From positions 79,282,931-79,346,930 of the forward strand of contig NC_080419.1 in the NCBI RefSeq assembly GCF_029873635.1: DNA of 64,000 nt, written 5' to 3'. The DNA comes from Malania oleifera. Its lineage: Eukaryota; Streptophyta; Magnoliopsida; Santalales; Ximeniaceae. Below are positions 46,084-58,886 of the stretch, piece after piece; position 1 is the stretch's first letter; each line of letters opens with the position of its first letter. Below the pieces are notes generated by a model. That model did not search any database. It saw only the letters and a list, made by a program, of their open reading frames with translations, and was not told where the DNA came from. Made by a program: the position numbers and the translations under genes.

Positions 46084-48530
46084 AGCCATTTTTCGGCTGT
46101 TACAGAGCTTTTCCTGAGAGGTTCAGTTGACTGGGGTGTAGACCCAGTCCCCCAATCAACTGGACATGAAATCCGCGAGCCTCAGTCGACTGGAGTGAAG
46201 ATCTAATCAGCTGGATTCTGGGTTTTCGCTGGGGGATACCTTTTAGTATTTTTAGCACTAATTTTTCTATACAACTCAAAATTGGACTTTCTTGATATCA
46301 ACAGGAAGCTAAGAAAAACTCATACAACTTTTATGTTGAAAAATTTTTACGATGAGAAGTGATTGATTGATAAAATCGCTTATTAATGAGGTGGCAGAAA
46401 CATGAAGGGAATTTTCTACTATGGATACTTTTCAGTATTTTTTGCAAAACTTTTTCTAGAAAACTCCAAATGAGATGTTCTTAGTATCAAACAAAATATA
46501 AGAGAAATTCCACAACTTTCATGTTTAACATAATTTAATATGAGAACTGATTGATCAAGAAAATTACTCTCATCAATGTGACAGTAGAAACATGAAAGGA
46601 ATTTTGAAAAACTTGTTTTGGAGTTTTTCATTCCAAAAATGATTTTTACACTTGAAAGAATTTTTCCACATCTGTAAAATGATTTTCCATGAAATATATA
46701 GTGTCTAAGGTCAGTGTAGAGCTTCAATTCAAATCAAATGAAATGCATGCACAATTGAAACCTATAAACATTACAACTGAAAAATATGCAAGTCTTCAAG
46801 CTTTGCTCTTTGGATTCCCATGGAATGTGCCAAAAAATGTGAGCGTTCAAGTGTTTTATGACGTTCATTTTGCATCGGTCATTTGTACTTATAGAAACAT
46901 AAACTTGTTCAAATACTCAACGCACAAATGAGATGTTGTGATTTGTCATTGTCAAAACAGGATAGGACTCAAAAAGTCAACAATCTCCCCATTTTTGATG
47001 ATGACAAACACAAGAACAAACTGAGGTCAGCCTGACAAGACTCCCCATTATAATATGCATAATTTCAAAACAATAGTCAATATAATTCAAGCATATTCAA
47101 AATGAAGACTTCTAAATTTTAAGTTGAAAATTTTGAGTTCGGTTTGATATAATGTGCATTTTGTATTGAAGCTGACTTTGAAAGAAACATTCAGATAAAA
47201 CACAAAGTCATATGATACACAAAATAGATTACAATTTTATAACAAGTATCATGACTATATTTTAGCATTAAAATCATTTCCAAGTTGTGACTCACAAAAG
47301 GGAGGAGGATACCAATTGTAAAAGAAAGATATGAATTTTGCTAAAAAAATTTCTCCTCTTTTTGTCATAAAAAAAAGGGCTAAACATCTCCCCTTTTTTT
47401 AAAGAGATTATTTAACCAATAGAGCTCTTAAATATTTTTGAATTCATGACAAAGAAGGAATTTTTCAAAAAATTATAAAAGCACATGTCATGAATTCTTT
47501 AAGCTTACAAACTTGAAGCAAGAGATAAGATTTATCTTTTATAAGTTCATTTCTTGCCATAAAAGAATTTCATTTTGTTAAACTATATATCCCATTTTGA
47601 TATCATCAATAAATACTAGGGACTATGCTTGCTATATATAATAATTTTAATATAAAGATTAGGCAAGCTTAAATTTTTCTAATAAGCGTGTAAACATAGA
47701 TTAGATCAATTTTCATACTTTAACCGGAATGAGCAGCCATATAGATCATAAATATAAGAAAATTTTAATGCAAGATCATATGCCTAAGCCTAGAGTAATT
47801 GTGCCTAAGTAACATATTTTCACTTAAGATTTACTGTGAGCAAAAAGATCATTATACTTAAACAAACATGCCACAGTAAGCTTTTGAAAGAAGTCTAAGC
47901 CAAAAGATGGGTGAGCGTAAAAAGATAGTATTTTAATTCAAAAGCTCCTCCTTTTGACCTGAGAACTAGCTTAGATGCAGTATTTCACCTATACTTTTTA
48001 AGGATAGATTTCATTAAGTGCCAAACAATATAAGTAACTAAATTTGATTCTTTAAACAATTCTACTGGATATTGTTTAAGCCATTTTTATTCAACTAGTA
48101 AAATAATTTATATAGAACACTCATGTATTATAAAATCGTGTAAGTGTTCATACAACCTAAGAACAATCCATATCAATTATGATTCCATAAAGGCAAGATA
48201 TGATGTTTATGGTATCCAGAAGAGCTTCGAGACTCAAAAAAAAAATAAAAAAAAATGAAAATATGATGCATATGAGTCCATAAGATATTTAAATTAAAGC
48301 CTTTTCTGTTAAGATAGAGCTCATGCTCTCCTATTTGTTCTTATGCACACAAAAGTGCATTTTCAGTCACAAATGAGTTCATTTGTCATAATCAATTATA
48401 ATGCATTCATCCTCAAATAAAAAATTTCAACATGCAATATATTATAAGCATTTAGCACACATTCACCGCATATTACATTCCATTTAGTATACGATAGACA
48501 ATCAAGGCTACATTCAAATTAACATGCAAT
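46084..48530 (-). mobile_element. Truncated TGTTGAC-family element: partial 3' LTR plus 3' internal region
   Basis: The LTR start on the minus strand is at 46982 (TGTTGACTTTTTGAG), preceded by the PPT (AAATGGGGAGAT at 46983-46994). The LTR part runs to about 46084 and is shorter than the full LTR; it includes AGTTGACTGG/AGTCGACTGG motifs near 46120-46200. The internal part resembles 34037-35500. Both ends are broken; the right end abuts copia RT sequence. Confidence 0.65.
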
Positions 48531-48539
48531 AACTATGTT

Positions 48540-49630
48540 GTTGGGGTTAAATCCTTCCCTTATATGGTGTAACCAGATGGGTTTATAGTAGTAGGCCAAC
48601 AACACATGTTGTGCAAGCTTAAGAAATCCATTTATGGACTTAAGCAAGCGTTTAAGTATTGGAACATCCATTTTGATCAAGCCATTAAATCTTATGGTTT
48701 TGATCAATGCCTTGATGAGTCATGTGTATACAAAAAACATGATGGAAATGTGGTGGTATTCTTGGTGCTATATGTGGATGATATCTTACTCATCAGAAAC
48801 GATGTGGGGGTATTATCTTCAGTTAAGGTATGGTTATTCGGACAGTTCAACATGAAGGACTTGGGAGAAGTCGGTCACATCCTTGGGATCAAGCTTTTGC
48901 GAGATTGCAAGCAAAGGATGTTAGGCTTATCGCAAGCTACTTATGTCAATATAATTCTTGCCCGTTTTAGCATGCATGATTCCAAGAAAGGGTTACACCC
49001 TTTCAGACATGGAATCTCTCTATCCAAGGATCAGTGTCCTAAAACACCGATTGAGATAGAGAATATGAAGGCAGTTCCTTATGCATCAGTAGTAGGAAGC
49101 CTCATGTATGTTATGCTTTGCACTAGACCTGACATATGTTTTGCCATAGGCATGGTTAGCAGATATCAGTCTAACCCAGGGTGGGAACACTGGATTGCAG
49201 TAAAACATATAATCAAGTACCTGAAAAGGACTAGGGATTATATGTTGGTTTATCAAGCAGATAGTTTAGTACCCATTGGATACACAGACTCATATTTTCA
49301 GTTAGATAAGGATTCCAAAAAATCAACCTCAGCAAATGTGTTTACCCTAGGAGGTGGAGCCATAGTTGGAAGAGTATCAAGCAATTATGTGTTGCTGATT
49401 CCACTATGGAGTCCAAATATATGGCAGCCTCTGAGGTAGCCAAGGAGTTCGGTTGACTCAGAAACTTTCTATTGGATCTAGGAGTGGTGTATTTGGTACA
49501 ATCGCCTATTACACTTTACTGTGATAATAGCGGGGCAGTTGCAAACTCAAAGGAACCCAAGACCTATAAAAGGGAAAAACACATCGAGCATAAGTATCAC
49601 CTGATACGAGATATAATGCAAAGAGGTGAT
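48540..49630 (+). pseudogene. Ty1/copia reverse transcriptase and RNase H, first part
   Basis: The frame enters within RT and reads PDGFIVVGQQHMLCKLKKSIYGLKQA, here in pieces from about 48573, after a TAA. The catalytic motif is intact in VLYVDDILLI (about 48760-48790). Then follow MKDLGEVGHILGIKLLRD, YASVVGSLMYVMLCTRPDI and KHIIKYLKRTRDY. RNase H starts at GYTDSYFQLDKDSKKSTS; a frameshift lies near 49380, a TGA replaces a conserved Trp near 49455, and CDNSGAVANSKEP with KHIEHKYHLIRD follows. At 49630 the sequence is interrupted by a solo LTR; it resumes at 52417. Everything upstream of mid-RT is missing. Confidence 0.88.
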
Positions 49631-50250
49631 GTGATTATTGACTCTGGTTCAATCCCAAGAGGGGGGGTGAATTGGAGATTTAAAAATTTCATCCTAGGTC
49701 AACCAGTCTAGCAACAATATTACGCAACCTAGAGGTAGTCTAAGTTTGTATGATGCTGTAGATATGATATATTAATCAATTTCAATATATGCAACACAAT
49801 TCCAGTATCTCTCAATTACATACAATAACGTGTCAATCAGATATGCATAATATTCAACAAGGAAACTAAATCAAGCACAACGTAGAATATAATGCAGGAA
49901 AAGTAAAAGTGACACCGAATATGTAATCGAGGTTTAGCAAAAGTGCCTACGTCCCCACCTTGGCTCACAAGCACAAGGATTCCACTAAGGCTCACTTCAC
50001 GGGTGGAGCAGCACCATATATGACACCTTACTAGGATGGTGCAACTAGCTTTTCTAATCGGGTCAAAGCCAATATGAGACTTTTCACAAGGCAAGTCTCC
50101 TTCTTCAGGCCCATGCCTGGAATACAATTAAGTAGCTCAAATTTTGACTTACAAATAAAGTGCTTCTATGATACCCCATGGAAGAAAGGCTAAAAAAGGA
50201 TTAGATATTACTGCCCATATCAACAAGGTGCACCTTTCCTTTCGGGAGCC

Positions 50251-50332
50251 TTCCCATAAGAACTCCACGGTTAAGCGTGCTTGGCTTGGAGTAATCTTGG
50301 AATGGTTGGCCTTCTGGGAAGTTTTCTCAGGA
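50251..50332 (+). promoter_or_regulatory. 5S-rRNA-like Pol III promoter segment in the Cassandra 5' LTR
   Basis: CCCATAAGAACTCC, then GTTAAGCGTGCTTGG, then GGCCTTCTGGGAAGT follow the order of plant 5S rRNA: the CCCATCAGAACTCC region, the A box, and the C box GGTGACCTCCTGGGAAGT. The 15-base A-box core is unchanged from the 5S consensus; the C box has a few changes. It is not a 5S gene, because the 5' and 3' ends of the RNA are not kept. Confidence 0.88.
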
Positions 50333-50677
50333 AGTGTGTGAGTGAGGACAAAACACATTGAAAAGGACACGTGTTGGCCTGTGGGGTCAGTCATTAGTCC
50401 AATACGGCCCTCCCCCTATTGTCTGGTCCAGGTGGACGAGGAAAGATGCAATGCTCCCTGGAAGACCTCGGTTGGTCGTTACAAAATGGTATCAGAGCAA
50501 TTACCCAATCGGAAGTGTGATGAGATTCACATTGCCTAGGTTTGGAAATGTGGATTTGCAACGAGTATGTTACGTTCTGTAAGTGGAGAAGAATGTGATA
50601 CCTTATGGAAGAAAGGCTTAAAAAGGATTATATGTTACTACCTATATCAACAAGGTGCACCTTTCCTTTCGGGAGCC

Positions 50678-50759
50678 TTCCCATAAGAACTCCGTGGTTA
50701 AGTGTGTTTGGCTTGGAGTAATCTTGAGATGAGTGACCTTCTGGGAAGTTTTCTCAGGA
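50678..50759 (+). promoter_or_regulatory. 5S-rRNA-like segment in the Cassandra 3' LTR
   Basis: It sits exactly 427 bp after the first copy. The C box is closer to 5S here (GAGTGACCTTCTGGGAAGT), while the A box has two C-to-T changes (GTTAAGTGTGTTTGG). Confidence 0.88.
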
Positions 50760-51534
50760 AGTGTGTGAGTGAGGACAAAATACATTGAAAATGACACGTA
50801 TTGGTCTGTGGGGTCAGTCATTAGTCCGATAAGGCCCGCCCTTATTGTCTAGTTCAGGTGGACGGGGAGAGATGCAGTGCTCCCTGGCAGACCCAGTTTA
50901 GGGCATTATAGCTTTTATACAAACAGATATGTACCACAATATAGTCCAGATAAATATGCACTCGCAGATGATAGAATTTATGCTTAATGCAAATGAAGTG
51001 TGCTAACACTCAATCTAACGTAAATATATAATCAAGTCATTTGAGTGTATTTTCAAACAATCTTTGAAATAAAGTATCTATGTTAATCAATCACCACAAG
51101 TTTCAAAGAGTTCTAATTAGAGTATTCAAAATATCTCAAAAATAATTTCTCAAAATAATAGCTCAAGAGATATTTGAAAAGTATGCTTGTGAAAAAGATT
51201 TTGCATAATCAAAAACCACAAGCTTGATGAGTCTTACAACAAAGATGCAAAGACTCACTAGCTACAAAGGTTTTCCCACACAAAGATTTATTAGTTAAAC
51301 CAGGGGAAAAACCTTGGCTAAAACTCTTAATAAAAACAATCAATCAATCTAGAACAAGGAGAGTTTTAAAGAAAATGGAATCACTCAAGAACACTCTTAA
51401 GAAGCTTGATTTATCAAAGGAATGACAAAGGAAGAGTGTATGGGCTTTGGATTTGATAAATATGCACTTAAAAAATCAGAGAATTTTTAGGCTAATCCAA
51501 ATGCTAATCTTGTGTTAATTGTGCAAATGACCCC

Positions 51535-51565
<31 letters not shown>

Positions 51566-52416
51566 GACAAAGCCAAAATTATAATCGTTGGGGACACTTA
51601 AGGAATTATTAAAATGGTTTAAAATGAGTTTAAGAAACTAACCCTGTTTAACCCTAATTAATCAGGGTAAAAATTTGGCTAACCCGAGAGTTTTGGTCGA
51701 TCGAGCCATAGGTTCAGTCACCCGAATGGACACATTAGAAAAAGTAGCTTTTCCATGTTCAGGTGCTTGAATGAGGGTTTGGTATGCTGGCGAAGGCAAT
51801 TTTCCAATCTGTGCAAGGTTCGGTCGCCTGAAACTAAGTTCAACCTATCGAACTGCCCAATTCGATCGCCTGAGGTGAAAATGAATTGCAAGTTCGGGTG
51901 CCTGAGGATGTTGGAAAAAGTAAGGGTATGAGTTCGGTCAACCGTGGACACTCAAGTCACTTGAGTTCGGTCGCCCGAAGTCAAGTTAACTTTTTGACCA
52001 GTCAATAGTTCGGTCAACCAAGGCAATTTGACTTGCCCTGGTTTGGTCGCCCGAAGTCCTTATGATTTTACACCTAAGGTCCATACTTTCATTTAAATTT
52101 ACCCCTGATGATATGCGAGCTTAGTGGGGTCTTGTGCACTTAAAGTGTGGGAACCTAAAGGTTAATCTAAGGTCATTTGAGCATACAATCCTATCATGTA
52201 TGATGCAGTTATTACAGACCATATTGAATTACAATCCAGAATGAAGAATATAAAAAAAATACAATTACAAATGAAACACAATAATCTTCATTCTTGCTTG
52301 GGGTCATGTTCTTTTCATTTCTATGCATAGAGTGAACCTGCATGCAAGCTCAGGGCAAACATTAGTACCAAGGTATTTGTCATTATCAAAACGAGATATG
52401 ACAAATCAGGTCAACA

Positions 52417-52557
52417 GTGATGGTGACCAAGATTGCATCGGCAATCAACCTGGCAAACTCGTTTACAAAGAGCTTACCAACTAGTACTTTTGATAGTCAT
52501 GTAGAGGGAATGAGAGTGAAATGTATGGAAACGTGGCTTTTAGTCAAACTGGGAGAT
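52417..52557 (+). pseudogene. Copia RNase H C-terminus and PPT, second part
   Basis: Continues the copia pol interrupted at 49630: VTKIASAINLANSF, TKSLPTSTFDSHVEGM and a short tail. A PPT follows (ACTGGGAGAT, about 52547-52557) just before the 3' LTR. Confidence 0.8.
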
Positions 52558-52696
52558 TGTTAGGGATTTATACTGAAAGGCATGCTTTATCTAATCGGTT
52601 TTAGCATTTATTAATAACTTCAGTTATTCTATTTTAATGAGAATCTTTGTGAGCAATGTTTTCCAGACATTATTTATTTAATGATTATGCATGTGT
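52558..52696 (+). mobile_element. Copia 3' LTR, first part
   Basis: It starts TGTTAGGGATTTATACTG directly after the PPT and is cut at 52696 by the Tekay-type element. The rest of this LTR is 61878-62301. Confidence 0.75.
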
Positions 52697-54728
52697 TGTA
52701 ACGACATGCTTATCTAATCATATAATAAAATATAACTAATAATATAGTCAACCTGAACTCATAGGTAACGGGCACACATCTAACATTCACAACGGAAACC
52801 TAAGGCGCAGTAAATATAAATTACATCCCAAATGCCGTGTTTATATACAATCTCCAAAATACAAATTATATACATATCTAGGAACCCACAACATAAATTT
52901 CCTGTCCCTAGATCAAAACTTACTCTCCTAGCGTCACACTATCTCAACGACGACGTCGATCCGCCGGTCTTTCTGGGTTTCCTGAAAATGATTTAATGTT
53001 GGGGGTGAGACACCTCTTAGTAAGTGAAAATAAATTAAACACAACTGTGTGGAAACATGAATATTTGGTGTTATCATACATATATAATACATTTTATATA
53101 GCAGAAAACGTTCATCATAACATAACTGAATAAGCATATACTTTCATAATTTCTAATAATTCATACTGATCATGAAATGTCTGATATAACTGATAATACT
53201 ATAATTTACCTAAAATGTATAGCTAACTAATATCATGTATTACCCCCTATGACAGGTTGTGCACCCGGAAGGCGGGACCCGATAATGGCTGGCCAACCAC
53301 TGCTAAGTCAAAAATACTTGTAAGAACGATGGGCCCGCCACACCCTGGTCCGAACTTCCAGGTGGACGTCTACAACTCTACACTAAAAGCCACACCAACT
53401 ATCCATCTCCCACCCCCTCTACTTGTAGGGGCAGTTAGTACAAGTCTGAGCATAATAATCTGACCTGTACTGCAACGATACCGTGCTCCTATAACTAAAC
53501 TAAACTATCATTCGGATTCTGATAACATATAATACATGATAATATACTGTTTAACGTAGTAAGATTGATATAATTTTCTATAATAACATACATACATACA
53601 TACATACGACTTTGCATTAATTTCTTTCTTATCTGCAGCTTTGCACAGAACTTTCATAAATTCAACCTTGCACCGAAATCATTCATAATGCGCGGCTTTA
53701 CGCCGGCTATCAATCACGGCCTTGCACCGAACATTTCATACATATCATTTTGAATAAATAATTCATTTATCATGTATTTTGAAACCATAATGTACTACAT
53801 TATTTCATAATTCATGAAAACATACTTTATTCATAAAATTACCATAACATAATACTTTTCACGTAAAATAATATCCATGCCACACAATGCTGAATAAAAC
53901 CATACATTTCATTCTAAAATCATATTTCCTATATAACAACAGTATTTTCCCAAATATGCATTTTCTCAATAATATTCAAATATTACATGCTTTCCTAAAC
54001 ATAATTCTATTAATCATTTAATAATAATTTTCATAGAAAAATAACTGCTTTAGTTTATTCTCTTACCTGATTTCTGAAAAGAAACCCCCTAAAATTCACT
54101 GGTCCTGCACTCGCAAGGTTCCCCATTCAACACCCTAAAAACAATAATTCTCAAAACTAAACCTCAGTATTTCTCCATGTACAACATTTCCTATAACTAT
54201 GGGAAGACCAAATTCTAAATAAATAGTCTTACCATGATTCAGGGATGAATTTCAAACTAGCCCCACCGACGATCCACTTCAGCAGATATGCAGAAAATTT
54301 CTCCAGGAGTGTCGTGGTGGCTTTAGATTGTCGAACTGGCTTTAATTTGGCATAAAAACTTAGAGAGAAGGGATAAGGGATGAAGGGGGAAGAGAGAGGG
54401 AAGTTTTCGCACAATTTTCGGCCAAAAAATAAGAGTTAGGCCTATTTATATACTGGCCTTCGTTGACGAGCCATGTCACTTCGTCGACGAGGTCAAGAAG
54501 GCAATTCGTCGAAGAATGTTACTCCTCGTCGATGAAATTTAAAACTACGATATATATCCCCTCGGTATCTTTTTGTCGACGAGACACGTCCCCGTTGACA
54601 AATTCATCATGTTCACTTGTCGATGAATCCCCTATGTTCGTTGACGAGACCCTGTTTAATTTACTTCTTTAATTCCTTTCTCCTTCTTCTTCCATTATTT
54701 AATTACCATAATTCTCTAGGTCACTACA
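52697..54728 (-). mobile_element. 3' LTR of the Tekay-type element (2032 bp)
   Basis: Minus-strand ends are TGTAGTGACCTAGAG and CATGTCGTTACA. The GTCGAC-type cluster is at 54460-54660 and the TATA box (GTATATAAATAGG) at 54441-54453. It contains a (CATA)n tract at 53585-53606. Confidence 0.92.
54441..54665 (-). promoter_or_regulatory. U3 promoter: GTCGAC cluster and TATA box of the 3' LTR
   Basis: About eight degenerate TCGTCGACGA motifs lie immediately upstream (minus strand) of GTATATAAATAGG. The equivalent in the 5' LTR is 61583-61800. Confidence 0.6.
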
Positions 54729-54962
54729 TTCTCCCCTCCTTATTAAATTTCATTCTTGAAATTTACTATTCATATTTCTCATCATCCCTTAAAGGTAAAC
54801 GATCTACTTATTTTATTACTTACCCTCACTTATGGTGGAGGAATACCGTGATTACATTCCAAGTCCTGGGAGATTACATATATAAAAGAAAATTTCCCCA
54901 AAACTAAAATACTACTTACTAACTAAACTATTACATGTACCTACAAAAGTAAGATTATACAA

Positions 54963-57930
54963 TTATTTACATTTCCTTGATCGTGACTGAATCTCGAGGA
55001 ACAAATTTGGGTATTTTTGTCTAATCTGTTCCTCGAACTCCCAAGAAGCCTCTTCCAATGCATGATTTCTCCATAAAACTTTTACTAGAGGAATCTTCTT
55101 GTTACGCAATTCTTGTTCTTTTCTATCCAGAATCTGTACCGGAACCTCCTCATAAACTAAAACTAGTGAATCTTTAAGCCCTAATTCACCATAACTGATT
55201 ATATGAGAAGGGTCTGGGATGTATTTCCTCAATATAGAAACATAGAATACGTCGTGTATCCTAGATAACGCAGGTGGTAGAGCTGACCTATAGACAATCG
55301 ATCCCACATTCTCTAAAAACTCAAACGGACCAATAAACCTAAGGCTAAGTTTACCCTTCCTTCCAAACCTCATAACCCCTTTTAACGGAGCTATCTTCAA
55401 AAATACATAATCACTAACATCGAATTTCAAATTCATGCGGCGATTATCGGTATAACTCTTCTGTCGGCTCTGAGCTGCACTGATTCTATCTTTGATGAGT
55501 CGAACCTTATCATATGCTTGCTACACTAATTTTGGTCCCATGACTCGCCGCTCACCCATCTTGTCCCAATATAAAGGAGAACGACATCTCCTACCATACA
55601 GTGCCTCAAATGGTGCCATACCAATGCTGGCCTAATAACTGTTATTATACGTGAACTCTACCAATGGCATGAATTGAGTCCAACTACTCCCAAAGTCCAG
55701 TACTCATGCTCAAAGCATATCTTCTAATATTTTTATTGTCCTCTCAGTTTTCCTATCTAACTGAGGATGGAATGTCATGCTAAAAGACAACTGAGATCCT
55801 AGAGCCTCATGCAAACTCTTCTAGAAGTGTGACGTAAAACGTGGGTCTCGATTTAACACAATGGATATAGGCACCCTGTGAGAATGAACTATATCCTGAA
55901 CATACATCTTTGCTAGATGGTTAAGGGAATTGATCTTGATAGGAAGGAAATGAGCGGTCTTAGTAAACCGATCTACAATCCCCCAAATCGCATTCTGACC
56001 ATGTAATACCGACTGCAGCCCTGACACAAAATCCATGGATATATGATCCCACTTCCACTCTAGGATAAATAGTGGCTGCAATTGACCTGTCGGTCTCTAG
56101 TGCTCAGCTTTTACCTGTTGGCACATTAAACACTATGCTGCATACTCAGTGATCTCTTTATTTATACCACTCCACCAGTAAAATTCTCGCAGATCTCTAT
56201 ACATTTTCGTATTGCCGGAATGTACTATATATAATGATCTATGAGCCTCCTCTAGAATGGTTTTCTTGATGTAAACATCAGCAAGAAAACAAAATCTGGA
56301 ATGGAACCGTAAAGCTCTGTCATCTGTAATGCAGAATTCCTCTCCCTAACCAGTCTACACTCTGACCATCATCTCTATTAATTCTGGGTCTTTCTTCTGA
56401 GCGGCTTTAATCCTTTCCTGCAAAGTAGGCTGAACCACTAAACTAGCAATACGTACTAAAGGATCACTCTCCACCAACTCTATGCCGAGTCTCTCCAGAC
56501 CCATTATGATCGGATACTGGATCTCCATAGCTGCCAATGCTAATCCCACAAATTTCCTACTCAGTGCATCAGCTACCACATTTGTTTTCTTGGATGGTAA
56601 CTGATAGTAAAATCAAAATCCTTAATTAACTCTAACTACCTTCTCTGCCTTATATTCAATTCCTTCTAAGTGAAGAAATACTTCAAACTCTTATGGTCGA
56701 AAAAAATCTCATACCACCATATAGGTAATGCCTCCAAATCTTCAATGCATGCACTACTGCAGCCAGTTCAAGATCATGGGTAGGGTAGTTCTTCTCATAT
56801 TCTTTCAACTGCTTGGAAGCATACGCTACCACCCTTCCATGCTGCATCAATACACAACTAAGTCCTTTCAAGGATGCATCACTGTAAATGACATAATCCT
56901 CACCCCTAACTAGATGATCAGTACTGGTGTTGTGACTAGCCTCTGCTTCAATTCCTGAAAACTCTGCTCACAGCTGTCGTCCCATTCAAATCTGACATTC
57001 TTCCTAGCCAGTTGTGTTAGAGGCTCTGATAAAGTTGAGAATCCCTCAACGAAAAAATGGCAATAACCAGCTAACCACAAGAAACTTCTGATCTCTTGGA
57101 TGTTCTTCAATCTAGCCCAATTCACTACCGCATCAATCTTACTAGGATCCACAGAAATTCCCTCCCCTGAGATAGCATGCCCCAAAAACACAACTTTCTC
57201 AAGCCTCACATTTATTGAACTTGGCGTATAGCTTTTTCTCCCTGAGCATCTATAAAACCTGCCACAAATGTATTTCATGCTCCTCACAGCTCCTTAAATA
57301 GACCAGTACATCATCAATAAAAACAACAACAAACTGATCTAAATATGGATGAAAAATCCTATTCATCAAATCCATAAATATTGCAGGAGCATTCGTCAGA
57401 CCAAACGACATAACAAGGAACTCGTAATGCCCATATCTGGTCCTAAAAGCCATCTTTGATACATCTTTTGCTCTTACCTTTACTTGATGGTAGCCTGACC
57501 TGAGGTCGATCTTAGAATACACCCGTGTATCATGGAGATGGTCAAACAAATCATCTATGCGGGGTAGAGGATACTTATTCTTGATTGTCACTTTATTAAT
57601 TTCCCTATAATCTATGTACATCCTCATAGACCCGTCCTTTTTCTTCACAAATAACACTGGAGCTCCCCATGTGGATACACTAGGACGTATAAAACCTTTA
57701 TCAAGTAAATCTTGCAATTGATCTTTTAATTCTGCCAACTTTGTTGGAGCCATTCGATACGGTGCTTTAGAAATCGGCGCTATACCTAGAAATAGATTAA
57801 TGGGAAAATCTACCTCACAATCAGGTGGCAAGCCTGGTAGTTCATTTGGAAATACATTTGTAAATTCTTTCACTACTGGCATACTAGTAAGCTTCAATTC
57901 ATTCCCTAACATTTCCTTCACAAAGGCCAC
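54963..57930 (-). pseudogene. Tekay-type pol: RT, RNase H, integrase, chromodomain
   Basis: RT (57930-57290) has [46 protein letters not shown] and the intact catalytic [12 protein letters not shown] stop and frameshift near 57270 separate it from FLGHAISGEGISVDPSKI and the connection domain (57200-56910). RNase H (56880-56690) has [20 protein letters not shown]. Integrase: core around 56060-55600 with WDHISMDFVSGL, VDRFTKTAHFLPI and IVLNRDPRFTSHF; the second catalytic Asp of the usual SDRD is Asn here (55851-55853). The C-terminus (55436-54963) has LSLRFIGPFEFLE and the chromodomain-like VLWRNHALEEASWEFE. Stops in the HHCC part and core mark it as a pseudogene. Confidence 0.88.
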
Positions 57931-57966
57931 AAATTCCTAACAACCACTCTGAAGCAGTTTCCTTGC

Positions 57967-58431
57967 CTAAATAGCTGAAACCACTTGAGGTAGAGATTGC
58001 ACTCGTGACCCTATAAATCTGAATTCAAGTCTTCCTAGCAGTTTGAATATCACTTCTCTCGAACGACAATCAATACTAGAAAAATTAGCTGCTAGCCAAT
58101 CCATGCCGAATATGACATCAAACTCATGCATGTCTAGCACTATTAAATCAGCAAATAGAATCTTCCACTGGAAATCAACTGAACATCCACGGAGTACCCT
58201 ACTACACTTCACTACTGACCTTGTTGGTGTAGTCACTAACAGTTTAACATCTAATGATTGTGTGTCTGCCTCACATAATTTAACACACCCCGAAGACACG
58301 AACGAGTGTGTGTCACCTGAATCAAATAATGCAAGGACTTTAAATAAAAACATACTAACTATGCCTATCACCACATTGCCGGCTGCCTCAATATCACCTG
58401 ACGTCATAGCAAAAACCCTGGTTGGAGCCAT
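57967..58431 (-). pseudogene. Tekay-type aspartic protease
   Basis: The frame contains ALFDSGDTHSFVS. The usual D-S-G-A is D-S-G-D, changed in the fourth position but with the catalytic Asp kept. MHEFDVIFGMDWLAAN and IDCRSREVIF are the conserved downstream motifs of gypsy proteases. It is open over 154 codons. A stop separates it from the RT frame. Confidence 0.8.
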
Positions 58432-58440
58432 GTTCCTTTG

Positions 58441-58837
58441 CTAGCCTCCACATGTCACCTGATAACCTCCCCGAGCAGGTCTAGGAGTGAGAGCAGCACC
58501 AATCTGAGCCTGAAAATCTCTCATCACATATCCTGGCTCCCCACACCGGTAGAAAATACCTTGCCCTGTACGACACTCCCCTAGGTGTCTCTTCCCACAA
58601 GTCAGACAAGCTGGAAGTGGCTGCATACCTTGAAAACCACAATTCCCTGTCTGCTGCCTTTAGTCTTTATAGTAGCCACCTCTCTTCCACGAACCACGAC
58701 CAACCCCCTGCTGGGAACCAGAAGGTGTGGATCTCTTCTTCTGTTTCTAATCCTTAGCCTCCAACTGCTCCCCAATTTATGCTATAATGACCCTATCAAC
58801 CAGCTCAGCAAAATCCTGTAACTTCAGTATCGACACT

Positions 58838-58886
<49 letters not shown>

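Larger units (their letters stand above)
50167..50910 (+). mobile_element. Cassandra-type TRIM retrotransposon (744 bp)
   Basis: Two LTRs of 317 bp (50167-50483 and 50594-50910) flank a 110-bp interior with a tRNA-Met PBS (TGGTATCAGAGC, 50487-50498) and a purine-rich tract just before the 3' LTR. Both LTRs contain a 5S-rRNA-like segment, the defining mark of Cassandra elements. Flanks GCTTC (50162-50166) and GCTTT (50911-50915) are a 5-bp target duplication with one change, and the host LTR reads continuously across this point in sister copies. The element has no coding capacity and depends on other elements for mobility. Confidence 0.93.
49631..52416 (-). mobile_element. Solo LTR of the TGTTGAC family inside copia RNase H, itself holding a Cassandra TRIM
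   Basis: The minus-strand start at 52416 is TGTTGACCTGATTTG. The other end, near 49631, carries the CCAAGAGGGGGGGTGAATTGG phrase in parts, as in the sister LTRs. GTGAT occurs at 49626-49630 and 52417-52421 and is the likely 5-bp target duplication. Without the Cassandra insert it measures about 2.04 kb. U3 carries TTCGGTCGCCCGAA/GTCAACCG motifs (51690-52060), followed on the minus strand by an (AT)n run at the TATA position (51535-51562). Confidence 0.85.

Noticed and set aside
50251-50332. A genuine 5S rRNA gene
   Set aside because: Only the internal control region is 5S-like, both ends of the RNA diverge, and it is repeated exactly one LTR period later together with PBS and PPT.
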